From NCBI RefSeq assembly GCF_000182925.2, contig NC_026501.1, forward strand, positions 3,472,001-3,536,000: DNA of 64,000 nt, read 5' to 3'. This document shows positions 10,101 through 21,499 of the stretch, one piece after another (positions within the stretch are counted from its first letter, which is position 1; each line of letters starts with the position of its first letter). The notes below the pieces were generated by a model. It searched no databases, was not told where the DNA came from, and saw only the letters and a program-made list of their open reading frames with translations. Both the position numbers and the translations under genes were made by a program. Source of the DNA: Neurospora crassa OR74A (Eukaryota > Ascomycota > Sordariomycetes > Sordariales > Sordariaceae).

Positions 10101-11744
10101 TTATAACCTAATCTTTCTAATTAATAGGGTATATCCGGGCGGCAACCTTATAATTCTACTATCCTTTAACCAACGGAACTTTTATTATATTCTTTCTAAG
10201 TATATCTACCAACCCTCCCTCCTTCTAGAATTCGGGAAAACGTTATACTAACTTTATTAAGAATCGAAAGACGTATTTACTCCCAACGAATATATAAATA
10301 CCTTTTACAATAATAACTTCAAACGCCTTATTATTCGTATAAATACTAAAGGTAAACTATTTATTAAATAGTAGTCGGTCAATCGAGGGGTTAGTCGGTT
10401 AATTAATCGAAGGATCGGTTAATAGAATAGTTATACGGGGTTTAATCGCTATATTAACTTTAATTATAAGAGTAAAGATATTAAGGTTAATATTGAGATC
10501 TATATTAATTAATATAGAATAGGTTTAGTATACGGTCTTAGTTACCTACATAATAGTAAAACTTTAGTCTAACTCTAAAATATTTAGAATTTGCGTAATT
10601 AAGGCAGTCTTGCAAATATTTATTTAAGAGGCCGAAAAATAGCCGTCCGTAATATACTTAATAATTATACCGATTTTCTATTTACAAGGTACCGTAATAG
10701 TTTTGTATATTATATTCTTAATTAAGGCGACTTTGGGTGAGTGAATATTAACGACTATATTAACCGTAGCGGGGTAGGAAGAATTAAATATAAAACTCCT
10801 ATCCTTAAGTAAAGAAATATAATAAATAAATATTATATATTCTTCACTAAAGTAGAAAGTAATTTTTTTTTTAGTAATAACCTTCTTTAAATAGCGGTTA
10901 GGTAATTTAAATACTTCGAACACTATATTAAAACTATTTCGTAAGAAATAAACTTCAACTTTATAATAATTAATATACATTTACCTAAAGTAGAAAAAAG
11001 AGTTAACTAAAAGGAAGTTTAATTCTAATTTATTAATTACCTAACTAACTATTATAACCTTCAATAGAATGGCCTCGTCTTTAAAATCTTTATTAAGAAG
11101 ATAGAATATAAATATCGCCTACTTATTTAATTTAGTAAATTTACCGCCAATTCCTTTTACCCTTATTATGTACTTCCTTAAAATTGAATAGTTTAATATT
11201 TCTAAAAAAAATCGGCTAATAATAGTTTTTCTAGCTCCCAGATCTATATAAATCTTAATTTCCTTAACTTCTAGGAACGATCTTACTATAATATAGAAGT
11301 AAATAAATCCTAATAAGGGTCTTTACTTTAATAATTCGTCGGTTTAGAGGGCTGCAATATGGATTAGTAGAGTAACGTTTAAATTAGTATAGTAAACTGA
11401 ATTAATTAGGGTAATTATACTATAGGTATTAAAATATATAAAAAGGTAATTTCTAAAAGGGAAGGTGGTAGTATACTTCTTATATTAATAGAAAGTATCG
11501 TCGAAATAGATTGAAGGGATTTTATTATTGTAATAAGTTTTTATATTGTAAGTAGGGATGTAGCTAACCTTTATTTTTATTAAATCGAATCCTATTAGGC
11601 ACTTAAAATAGGTTAATTCGCTATTATATATATAGTAAACCGAATTATTAGAGCCGTATCCCTTAGAATCATTTCTAATAAAATTAATAAAATTAGAATC
11701 CTTAGCGCTAGCCTCTTCCTTAATATAGTAAGCGCGCTCCTTAC

Positions 11745-11985
11745 TTTTATCTTTATTATTATAATTGTAATTACAATTATAGTTATAATTATAATCCCAA
11801 TTATAATTATAATTGCAATTCTAATTATAATTGCGGTTAGAACTACAATTGCAGTTAGGAGTATAATTATTATTGCAATTACTGCTATTATAATTGTAGC
11901 TACAATTTTAATTATAATTTTATCTATTATTAGTATAAATATTATTATAGCAATTATTATAATTATAATTATTATACTTACTCCT
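11745..11985 (-). repeat. R1 Asn/Tyr-type trinucleotide repeat block
   Basis: About 240 bp made almost entirely of AATTAT / AATTGC / AATTAC hexamers. In one minus frame it reads as alternating Asn with Tyr/Cys/Ser; in another it gives a spurious poly-Ile frame. It lies upstream of RT in element orientation, so it was probably a low-complexity stretch of the gag-like region. Confidence 0.6.
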
Positions 11986-14701
11986 AGCAACTACGAGGAG
12001 AATAGCCTTAATTTTCTTAATTTAGCGAAGGTACTTCTCAATATAACCGAAGGAGGGGGGGGTAAGAAGGATAATTTTAATATTAATACTAAAACTATTC
12101 TAAATCTATACTATTATACTATACTAATTATTACTACTCCTAAATAATATACTTATAATTTAAGCGAATCGGAACTACTTTAAAATATATATAATTGTAA
12201 TGTTCTTATCCTTATAAATATTATATAAAGTAAATTTTCCTTTATTAAACTTACGAATAATAGTAGCTGAATTAAATATAAACCTCTCTATTAAAGTAGT
12301 AATAAGGGAGGCTAGGGAAATACGGAACTTCTTATGTTTATTAGGGGTCAATTAGTTATTCTACTAAAGGTAGGCAGTACCCTACAAGAATAATAGCTAT
12401 ATATAGATTAACTACTTCTTAATTAAATATTTAGAATTAATTTTAATTAAAGTATTAAAGTAATTAATAAATATAATAGTATTCGTATAAATAGTCTACG
12501 TACCGGACTTAATTATACCTATATCTTTAGGGTTATTTATAAATAAATTAAAAATACTAATATTGTTATACTTAAATTTAACCTTACTATTATCGCTATT
12601 ATCCTCCTTATTTATATAGGTAAGAATAGTATAATAGCGAAGGGGGGTACAATAAGGGGTATAAATATTAAAGTACTCGAAATCGAAACTATTGTTATTA
12701 CTATTATTATTATTGTTATTATTAGGATCCTTATTAGGATTACCTAAAGCCGCTATAATATAAATACTAATAGGGGGAATAGGGGGACTTCCGCCTCCAA
12801 CCTTACTAGCGGAGTTAGTAAAAATAAGGGTAATACTTTTAATTTTATTAATTTTATTATAAATAGTAATATTTTTAATAATTTTATTTATAGTAATTTT
12901 ACTAGTTTTAAAAGGAGAAAGATTGGAGTAAGCCGCTAAGTAAATATACTTTGTATAGAAATTATATATTTATTAAAAGTACCTTTTATATATTTCGGTT
13001 TACTTCTTTAATAGGTTATAAAAACTAAAATTATAGTCTTTAATACCGTTAATAAATTTAAAGAAATTCTTTTTATTAACTTTAGTATTATTATTGAATA
13101 GGTTAGTTAAATGTAGGTTGGGACGAATATTAGAATTTTTATAGGAGAGGGAGGCGGTACGAATGTAATTACGCGTACGAATTAATAGATTACCGTTATA
13201 GGCAATAGTAGGGTAGTAATAAAAATATAGTCTAGGGATTAATATATTATTAATAAAAATAATTTTACAAACCTTTAGGTTCTAATATAAATATAGCGGA
13301 ACTTCGGTATAAGTAGTACTATTTACCTTATTTACTTCGTTAAAATCTTCGATAGAAGGTTTATAATAATTATTAGGCTTAAAATACGAAGAACCTTCGC
13401 TATTATTATAATTATAATGAACGAATTTAATTAAATTAGGAAAATTAAAAATTAAACTGCAATAAATAATAGTAACATTAAAATTATCGGACTAGGCGCT
13501 AGGGATATATCCGAGTAGGTTAATTACCTTCTTCTTACCCTTAAATTTAGTAAATTTAATAATAGCGGTTAAGAGTTTATAATAATTAATTATTATATTA
13601 GATTTAAAAAAGTTGATATAATTATCCCTCTTATAAATAGCGGCGGTATTCTTCTCGAATTAAATTTATATTTAATCCTTAAATTATTTTATATTTGAAT
13701 TTACGCTCTTAATTAAAGCGTCTATATAATTTAAATATTTCTAAATCTTTTTATTATTAATATATTTAAATCTGTTATTACTTTTATTAGAATTAATATT
13801 ATCCGAATTATCGTTACAACCGAGCGTAGTAGTATTGCAATTATTATAAGGAGAGGTATACTTTTAAAGGGAAGCTTTAAAAAGCGCTAGGTTCTTAAGA
13901 GGGTTAATAACCGAAGATTTTCTAGAGGGGGATAATATATTTACAATTATAAAAATAATACTACTAACAATACTTAACTTTATTTAGATTTATTTAATAG
14001 TATTACTAACGTTATTTAATTTTAACTAATTTATATAAATTTAAATAATATTACAAATCGGGGCTTCGCGTATTAAATTAGTAGGGCGTAGAATAATAGA
14101 TTAGCTACTTAAATAATTTTCGTTATACGTCGGGGGAATTAAAATTTTATAAGGCGAATAATGTATAATCGCGGGGTTGGGGGGAGGAGGGTTTTTACCG
14201 GCTATAATAATAGTAAATAATTACTAGGCGATAAAAGTTAATGTAAATTCGTCTACTTACAATTATAAGTATATTTAAGTAAAAGGATTAGGGTAAAAGT
14301 AAGGGAGATAAATAGGAGGCTATTACTAAGGGTATTTTAAATAAATGATTAATAATTCTAAAAGGGGGAAGAAAAAGGGAGCGATAGCTATTTTACAACG
14401 AGCAAAATCGTAGGGTTACCCTTTATATCGAAGTCCTAAGAGGCTCGGATCGGGGTAGTGCAAAAGCTTTTATATATTCGTTCGATATAAATTAATGTAA
14501 ATATAATAATATAATATAGAAGTAACTATAATTACTATTTCGCGAAAAATAAATTGTTAAAATTAGGGGGTTATAATTGTAGGATCGACGTCCTATATAA
14601 TAGAAGATCGTTCGATTGGACTAGTTAGTTTCGTAATAAAGGAAGTTAGCGAACTTACTAGAGGATGCGAATACACTACTCGCGATAGTTATTGAACGTT
14701 T

Positions 14702-14715
14702 AGTTGCAGCTACCA
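14702..14715 (-). other. R1 candidate primer-binding site
   Basis: On the minus strand the bases following the LTR are AG, then TGGTAGCTGCAACT. A site beginning TGG would pair with the CCA end of a tRNA. CA and TG dinucleotides survive here. I could not identify the tRNA from memory. Confidence 0.45.
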
Positions 14716-14717
14716 CT

Positions 14718-15025
14718 TGATAGGGTAATATGGGTTTTTTAGAATACTATAATATAAATGCAAGTGTAGTATTAAAAGAAGAAAAGAAGAAGATGTTGTA
14801 AGAAGAAAGGCCGAGCCGAAGGCTAGCCTAAAAAGGAATCCCTTTATAGGAATTCCTTATCTTATCGCTGGCCTACTTAATATAGAGTTATACGACCTAA
14901 TAGGCTTGCGCAAGGTACGTGCCTGCTAGAGCCTCTGATAGGGATAGGTATAGTAATAACTATGCCTAGGCTATCTACTTAATCAATTGATCTAATTATA
15001 TATGTAATGCAATAGTCCCGTATTA
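14718..15025 (-). repeat. R1 5' LTR (in element orientation)
   Basis: Direct repeat of 6596-6903. It is taken as the 5' LTR because the reverse transcriptase and integrase relics run on the minus strand and a TGG-starting candidate primer-binding site lies just inside it. Confidence 0.9.
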
Positions 15026-15030
15026 ATAGG
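15026..15030. repeat. R1 target-site duplication (ATAGG), higher-coordinate copy
   Basis: Perfect match to 6591-6595. Confidence 0.9.
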
Positions 15031-15479
15031 GTTTATATTAGGGAACCGTCTTTTGTTAATACTAGTAGTATAATCCTTTAATTAACGACTATTAGTATTA
15101 TACTTATACTAATTATAACTGAATTAATTTATAAAGCTATACTCTATCTTCTTAAAGGTCGGTAATACTTTAAAGCTATATAGATTAAAGTACTTTAATT
15201 AATCGAAGGTAAACTCTATATTCGAAAAGTTAATTGGTAATTTTGCAAAGCGTATATTACTAGGAAGTTTGTTATTAATAAACTCTTTTATTAAGTCGGT
15301 CTTAAAAATAAAGTAAATAGGGATATAATACCTAATAGTATTTACTTTAGCGATTAGAGTGTATAATTCCTTATTAGTTAGATTAGATATTTTTAGTTAA
15401 CCTAATAATTAATATAGTAGATAGTAAAGGGTAAGTTATATAATTAAAAGGGATTTTATTCAATTAAAGGGTATCTTAT
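15031..15479 (-). pseudogene. Pogo/Fot1-like transposase, middle piece (part of DDE domain)
   Basis: This 450-bp strip lies between the two LTR elements. Its minus frame reads YIPIYFIFKTDLIKEFINN, then LPSNIRFAKLP and FTFD*LKYFNLYS. This is the pattern of the DDE_1 endonuclease of pogo/Fot1 elements (a hydrophobic strand ending in FKG, the LP...GW/GFSN segment, then WLKHFD). R1 and R2 were inserted at its two ends, which is why it stands alone. Stops are at RIP-compatible codons. Confidence 0.7.
15475..15479. repeat. R2 target-site duplication (CTTAT), left copy
   Basis: CTTAT directly precedes TGTCAGGAGGC, the start of the R2 5' LTR, and recurs at 22529-22533. Confidence 0.85.
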
Positions 15480-15512
15480 TGTCAGGAGGCTAAGAACTCG
15501 TATATAGAAGCA
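15480..15512 (+). repeat. R2 5' LTR, first 33 bp (rest in assembly gap)
   Basis: Matches the first 33 bp of 22189-22528 with transition differences only in the bases I compared (TGTCAGG against TATTAGG; AAGAACTCG against AAAAATTCG). Confidence 0.88.
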
Positions 15513-15612
15513 NNNNNNNNNNNNNNNNNNNNNNNNNNNNNNNNNNNNNNNNNNNNNNNNNNNNNNNNNNNNNNNNNNNNNNNNNNNNNNNNNNNNNNNN
15601 NNNNNNNNNNNN
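15513..15612. other. Assembly gap (100 N)
   Basis: Exactly 100 N, a conventional placeholder for a gap of unknown size. It falls inside the R2 5' LTR and resumes in coding sequence upstream of RT, so the rest of the LTR, the primer-binding site and gag are missing. Confidence 0.99.
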
Positions 15613-16085
15613 AATTACTTTTACTATAATTAAATCCCTAGCCGTAGAAGTTATCTTTAATTACCCTTAACTTTATAAATAAAATTCTAATATTAATTAG
15701 TAACAATAGTTATTTCAGTTTTATATTGAGGTTAGCGATCTCGTATTGAATATAGTACCGGCGAAGGAAGTATATAATACTATAACTATTTTAATAGGGC
15801 TTCGGTAGGACTTAATTCTACTATTAGACCCTTAGGAAATAGTAAGGGCAAAAGAGGATTTCTACCCTCCTACACATACAAATATCCTATTCGAAATCCC
15901 CTCTTCCTTAGTATTAGAATTTATAGCCCTACCTATTATAATAAAATCGGCCGAATTACTTCTAGTCCCTACCCCCCTAATAAAAGTTTTTTAAATAGTA
16001 TTTAATAGTATTTACCCTACCCTAGTACCCCCCGCGGAACTAATACTATTATAACCCCTAGAATTACTAAAGGAAATAAAAGGCG

Positions 16086-16797
16086 AATTCGCCGTCCTTA
16101 AACTAATTATTTTACCGGAATATAAAGAATTCCGGTCGGTATTCGAAACTTCGGTTATACCCTTACCCTAATACGACCGGTTAGAATATTATATTAATTT
16201 AATTAAAAGGGAATTAGCACTTTAGGGACCGATTTATACGTTAAATATTAAAGAATTAGAAGTATTATATAAGTAACTAACGGAAGTACTTTAGAAAGGA
16301 TAAATTCGTCCTTCTATTAATTTAGCGAACGCCCCTATTATTTTTATTCTAAAGAAGGGTAGAAAGTTAAAGCCCTATATTAATTTTAAAGCGCTAAATA
16401 AAATTACGAAGAAGAATCGAACGGCATTACTCTTTATTTAAAAAATTCTCGATTGGTTATTATCGGCTAAGGTCTTTATAAAATTGAATTTAAAGGACGT
16501 ATACTATAAGATTCGGATTCGAAAGGGAAACGAAGAGAAAATGGCGTTTCGTACGAAGTACGGGCACTATAAATTTTTAATTATATTAATAGGATTAGTA
16601 AATACGCTAGCGATATTTTAAACGTATATTAATAATATATTAATAGGGCTAATAAATATAATATATATTATTTACCTTAATAATATCCTAATTTATAATA
16701 AAAATAAAGAAGACTATATTAACTATATTAAGGAAGTCCTTTAACGGCTATAAAATCGTAACCTTTATATAAATTTAAGTAAATATGAATTTTATAT
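16086..16797 (+). pseudogene. R2 reverse transcriptase relic
   Basis: The plus frame reads EFRSVFETS near the start, then IRPSINLANAPIIFI, KPYINFKALNKITKKNR, AKVFIKLNLKDVYYKIRIR, MAFRTKYGHYKFLI and finally IYLNNILIYNKNKED. These are the successive motifs of Ty3/gypsy RT; the last is the YLDDILIY catalytic box with Asp read as Asn. Q/W codons are stops. It is truncated by the second N gap. Confidence 0.88.
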
Positions 16798-16897
16798 NNN
16801 NNNNNNNNNNNNNNNNNNNNNNNNNNNNNNNNNNNNNNNNNNNNNNNNNNNNNNNNNNNNNNNNNNNNNNNNNNNNNNNNNNNNNNNNNNNNNNNNN
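16798..16897. other. Assembly gap (100 N)
   Basis: Second 100-N placeholder, interrupting R2 between the RT catalytic box and the region before integrase. The RNase H part is presumably lost here. Confidence 0.99.
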
Positions 16898-17689
16898 GAA
16901 GTAATATTTATTATATATAAATAAACCGTTCCTAATAATTATAAATTACTTAAATTTATAGTATTTTTAAAATAAAGAACGGGCGAGCGTAAGATAGAAT
17001 TAGTAGGTATTAGAATTAGTAGTATATAATTTTAGGATTGAATATTATTTAGGAAAATTAAATCTAGCGGATAAGTTATTAAGGAAATTGTAATTACAAG
17101 GGGGAGAATTAGAGGTAGGGGGCGACTACCTATTAGTAAAAGTTATTAAAAGGAGTGAAGAGAAGGGTCGGATAATAAAGGAAAATTAAATATCAAAAGC
17201 GTTAGTAAAACGGGTAATTTTAATTAGAAAAGAAGTTTAAAGAATAGTAGTAGAAGAGAGGGAATAGTAATAGGATATAGGCGAAATAAAAGAGGGTTAG
17301 GCGTTAGAGGACGAAAAGGCTAAATTATAAAAAGAAAAATAGAATTTATAGGGGGAGGATAAATTAAATAAGGAGGAAAGGAAATAAAAAGAAATCGAAG
17401 GTAATAATAGAGAGGATAGAGTAATAAGGAAGAGGATAAGGTTCGTAAGCGAAACTACTATTAAATTAAGGAAGGAGGACGAAGGTATTATTATAAGAAA
17501 TATTAGTAGGTATATAGTAGTAGTAAGGGTATAGAAGGATAAAGAATAATTATTACTATTAGGGTAATAATTATTGGAAGCGTAGAAGGAGGATTTATTT
17601 ATTATTAAGGAAGTATAGAAGAATAGCGAAGGGGGGAGACGAGCGAAGAATTAGAAGATAAAGGAAAATAGAATACTATAGTATCGATA

Positions 17690-18620
17690 CTAAGTCTACG
17701 TCCTAGAACGGATACGGGCCGAATTACTCTATGTTTATTATAATATAGTAATAGCTGGATATTTAAATTAAAGGAAGATATTAAAATATATTAATTAATT
17801 CTATTACTAACCTACTATTACAACCGATATTAAATTATACGTCTATAAATATTTAATATACTAAAAGGCTAAGCTATATAACTACTAACTATATAAATTA
17901 TTAAAATCGCTACTTATCCTTACTATCCTCTAGTAAAATATTTTATATAATTTTATTACTAAAGTACTAAAATCATTCGATCTTATATTTAATTAGACTT
18001 ACAATATAATCCTTATTATTATTAACTACTTTATTAAATACGCCCTATATATCCCTACGCAAAAAATAATTAATATTTAATAATTTATATTCCTCTTCTA
18101 ACGAAACGTTTTCTAATAATTTAACCTCCCGAATTCGATTATATTAAATAAAGGTAGCCTTTTTATAAATTAATTTTAGAAAATTTACTACAAATTCCTA
18201 AATATTTATAAACGCCTCAATATAGTTTAATACCCTTAAATAGACGGATAAATAGAGAGGCAAAACTAGAATTTAGAATTATACCTTCGAATTTTCTACG
18301 ATATAGAATAGGTCGATTAGGCCGAAAAAATTATATTAGTGTAATAGACGTATAATAATCATTTCTATACCGTTATTAGAAAGTCCCCCTTAGAATTACT
18401 CTTAGGGTATTATTTTTAGGGATTAGTAGATTTAGAACGAAGGCGGAGGATAATCCTACTAATAGTAGTTATTAATCGGATTAACGAATTACTTTGTAAA
18501 CGGATAAAAATTATAGTAATTCTAAAGGTTATTAATTAAAAGTATATAAAATAGTATAATAAAGTTCGGAAGTTAAAGGAATTTAATATTAGAAATTAGG
18601 TTTTATTTAATACGAAGTAT
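17690..18620 (+). pseudogene. R2 integrase relic
   Basis: The plus frame shows AGYLN*RKILKYIN*FYY (zinc-binding region start), LYNY*LYKLLKSL, ILIIINYFIKYALYIPT near 18010-18060 (strand with the first catalytic Asp), LPNSIILNKGSLFINQF near 18125-18180 (second Asp block), and YPQIDG*IER*N near 18228-18262 (Glu block). The order and spacing are those of Ty3/gypsy integrase; catalytic Asp codons mostly read Asn. Confidence 0.85.
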
Positions 18621-18840
18621 ATTAAATAACGCTACTTAAGCGCTAAGTTAATAAATAAGTTTTTAGGACCCTTCTAAATTACTAAAGTCGTTAGAGAAAA
18701 GAAAATAGTATACTAATTCGTACTCTCCGTATATTACTAAATTTATTTAATATTCCCTATTACTTTACTAAAGCTATACTATAGGGATCCTACTATAGCG
18801 GCACTACGAAGGGAAATTATAAATATTAAGGAGGATAATA

Positions 18841-18990
18841 TTTAGTACGAAATTGAGGCGATTGTAAAGTATTATAAATCCGGCCATTAATATTAGTTCT
18901 AAGTTAAATAGAAGGGGTATCCGGATAATAAGAATTTATAGGTTTTATAAGAGGATATAAATTACCCGGACCTTCTTAAAGAATATAAGG
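18841..18990 (+). pseudogene. R2 chromodomain relic
   Basis: The plus frame reads VYEIEAIVKYYKSGH, then KGYPDNKNL*VL*EDINYPDLLKEY. This is the chromodomain pattern (Y.VE.I, K.GY....NTWEP..NL....LL..Y) at the C-terminus of chromovirus integrases. In such elements the domain binds methylated histone H3 and steers insertion into heterochromatin. Confidence 0.85.
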
Positions 18991-19084
18991 TTAGGGAAAT
19001 ATAACGGTAGCGTACTAGTAGTAGACCGACTACTAAATTAATAAGAATTAATTAAGTAGAAGAAGGAAAATAGTAATTATTTAA

Positions 19085-19470
19085 AAATATAGAATAAAAA
19101 TATAAGACGTAGACGTAAAATATAAAATATAAAGTAGAGATATAAGATGTAGACGTAAGATATAAAACGCAAAGTAGAGACGTAAGATATAGATGTAAAA
19201 CGTAAAATGTAAAGTAAAAACGTAAGATATAGACGTAAAATATAAAATACAAAGTAGAGACGCAAAATGTAAATATAAAATGTAAAATATAAATACAAAA
19301 CGTAAATGTAAAACGCAAATATAAGATATAGATATAAGATATAAATGTAAGTTATAAAGTAAGGATATAAAGTAAAAATATAAAGTAGAGAAGTAAATTA
19401 AAAATGTAAAATAGAAATGTAAAACGGAAATATAAAGTAAAGATATTAAATAGGACGAGAAATAGGAAAG
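19085..19470 (+). repeat. R2 degenerate hexamer repeat
   Basis: About 385 bp of imperfect 6-bp units of the kind ACGTAA / GATATA / AAATGTAA, directly after the pol region. The pattern is visible as alternation of (A/G)TAAAAT and GTAGACGTA. The frames it opens on the minus strand are by-products. Confidence 0.7.
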
Positions 19471-20157
19471 GAAAGTAACTTAATTTAATATAGGATATTA
19501 ATAAAATACTAAATAGAATATAGCCCGTATTTTCTATTATTGCTCTAAATGAAAAAATCCTCGGCAGCGTCCGCTATCGTCGATATAGGATTAAAACCTA
19601 TAACCTTAGAAGGAATACTCCTATACGCTACTACGCTTATTAATAATATTTATAAATATTACTTTATATTATCTATTTATAGTCCTCCCTTATAAACTCT
19701 AATAATTCGTCCAACTTTCTATTTAGTAATACTAATTTCCTATTAACCGATTAATATTAAGGATTACAATTACGACCGGGGGAGGGGGGGATATAAATAA
19801 AAGTATTTGGCGTAAAGATATTTATAGGGGAATTAGGGGGGGCCGTTGGATTAATATTAATATTAGTATTACTAATACTATAGTAGCCTAATTTCGAATA
19901 ACCCTTATAATTAAAATTAGGAATACAAAGTATCTTAAGTAACGTTATAGGGAGATTGTTATTAATTAAACGTATTTATATTGTAGCTTAAAACGCTACT
20001 ATAGAATAATATAATTACTATAAAAGGGGGGTAGGTAGGGGGCTATCGGTATTAGTAAAGTATATAATTTTAATTATTATATTTTATATAGTATTCTATA
20101 AATTATAAATATTATAAAGGACTTCGAGTATGTAGCGGTGTATCGTTAGCGAATATT

Positions 20158-20202
20158 GCGATTTCTTGTTGAACTCTGGAAGGAAAAGACGTTAGTGAAG
20201 TG

Positions 20203-20266
<64 letters not shown>

Positions 20267-20341
20267 AATGTACCTTTGGTCTAGCAGGTATTCTAGCCAA
20301 TCAACTCAAAAGCTTCGCGTAAATTTAAAGCTGGAGTGTTC
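20158..20341. other. Short RIP-free insert with a 62-bp poly(A), flanked by 9-bp direct repeats
   Basis: Unlike its surroundings this 184-bp stretch keeps many TG and CA dinucleotides. It contains 62 consecutive A at 20203-20264 and is bordered by GCGAATATT at 20149-20157 and 20342-20350. It has no coding content, and no terminal inverted repeat was found. TGGTCTAGCAGG after the poly(A) resembles a tRNA A box, but a complete tRNA could not be folded. Class unknown. Confidence 0.5.
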
Positions 20342-21100
20342 GCGAATATTTAGGTTAAAATAACGTTATATTCTAAGTAAGTAAAAGGATGGATATTATT
20401 AAAATATAGGAAAAAGAATAATTAGGTAAAGGTTAGTAATAGGTATAAGGCGAGGGGAGGATAAGGATAGAGTAGAAAAAGGAAAATAAAGAGGGGAAAT
20501 AAATATACTAATTAAATATATTAGGGAAGTGGAAATTAATATATAAATATATAATAGTAAAGTATATATCTAGGGGGGGGGCCGGCGCGGGCGAGGGGGG
20601 GGCGGATATAGTAATAAAAGTAAGGATAGGAAGAAGAAGAAGAAGAGAAGTAAAGAGGGTAGGCGGAAGGGGTATTATATAAATAAAGGAGGAGGTCCTT
20701 GTACGAATATAAATTGAAGTAGGTGAATATAATTTTAAGTGGGCGAATATAAAATAATATAGGGTAAGAAGAGTATTAAGTAATTATATAGATAGTAGGA
20801 GGGGGTAAATAGAAAGATATAACGAAGGTAATAATTAGAAGGGGAAGGATAGGATAAATAAGTAGTAGCGGCGGCCGTAAAAAAGTAGGAGAGAAAGGCG
20901 GAAAATAAGAAAGTATATAATTCGGATTATAATAAGGAGAGCGGGGGTAATAATTAAGAATTATACTATTAGAATAAAGAGAGTAATATAAAAAATAAAG
21001 TAAAGGTAATAGGGAGGTAATTAGGAAGGAATAATATAAGTAAGGGAGGTTTACGGAGGAAATAGTATATAAAGTTATAGGAGGCGAAGGAAGGAAATAA

Positions 21101-21150
21101 AGGTCCCGAAGACGGAATTTATAAGGAGGGGAATTGTATTTAAGTATTGT
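21101..21150 (+). repeat. R2 polypurine-tract-like segment, internal copy
   Basis: GTCCCGAAGACGGAATTTAT followed by AAGGAGGGGAA resembles the segment at 22155-22188 (GTTCCGAGGACGGAACCTAT, then AAGGGGGGGGG) directly before the 3' LTR, about 1.05 kb downstream. Differences are mostly transitions. Confidence 0.55.
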
Positions 21151-21499
21151 AATAGGTCGTAGTAAATATAAATAATTAAATAGAGAATAGTTTGCGAGAG
21201 GAGTTTTGGATTCGATTGTATAGGTATTATATAGTAGGCGTAGATAATAGAAGGTACTCTACGAAAGTATTAGGCTACGCTACGAGTGCGGATAATAGAG
21301 AATATTTAGGGAGAGGAATTACGGAGTATAATTATATCGGTATCCTAAGGTATTTATTAATACTCTTAAGTTCAATATAATATTCCTTATTAAGTAAAAT
21401 AATATTTACTATTTTATATACTTATAGGATAATAGTCTTAGTAACGATCGGGAACCCGACTAATTTTTTAAATCTAATACTAATTTTATATCCGTATTA

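Larger units (their letters stand above)
6596..15025 (-). mobile_element. R1: Ty3/gypsy-order LTR retrotransposon, RIP-mutated
   Basis: 8430 bp, bounded by two 308-bp direct repeats (6596-6903 and 14718-15025) and a perfect ATAGG duplication. On the minus strand a reverse transcriptase (near 10100-9440) comes before an integrase (near 8400-7780); this order is that of Ty3/gypsy elements rather than copia. A candidate primer-binding site begins two bases inside the 14718-15025 LTR, which makes that one the 5' LTR and agrees with the coding strand. The LTRs begin TG and end TA on the plus strand, which is TG...CA with the final CA changed by RIP. All frames carry many stops, so it is inactive. 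It is inserted in the transposase gene of the pogo-like element. Confidence 0.92.

Noticed and set aside
11613-11990. 125-residue poly-isoleucine membrane-like frame on the minus strand
   Set aside because: By-product of the AATTAY hexamer repeat in R1; other frames of the same repeat are equally biased.
19052-19318. Phe/Tyr/Leu-rich minus-strand frames that look like membrane proteins
   Set aside because: They lie over the R2 hexamer repeat and result from its low complexity.
19580-19655. tRNA-like relic on the minus strand (GGTTTTAATCC resembles a B box)
   Set aside because: An A-box-like and B-box-like match exist, but the variable loop and anticodon stem cannot be fitted, so I do not report a tRNA gene.
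20112-20300. Frame with a run of about 20 Phe
   Set aside because: It is the reverse of the 62-base poly(A).
21192-21380. 62-codon plus-strand frame in R2
   Set aside because: Short chance frame in RIP-mutated DNA.
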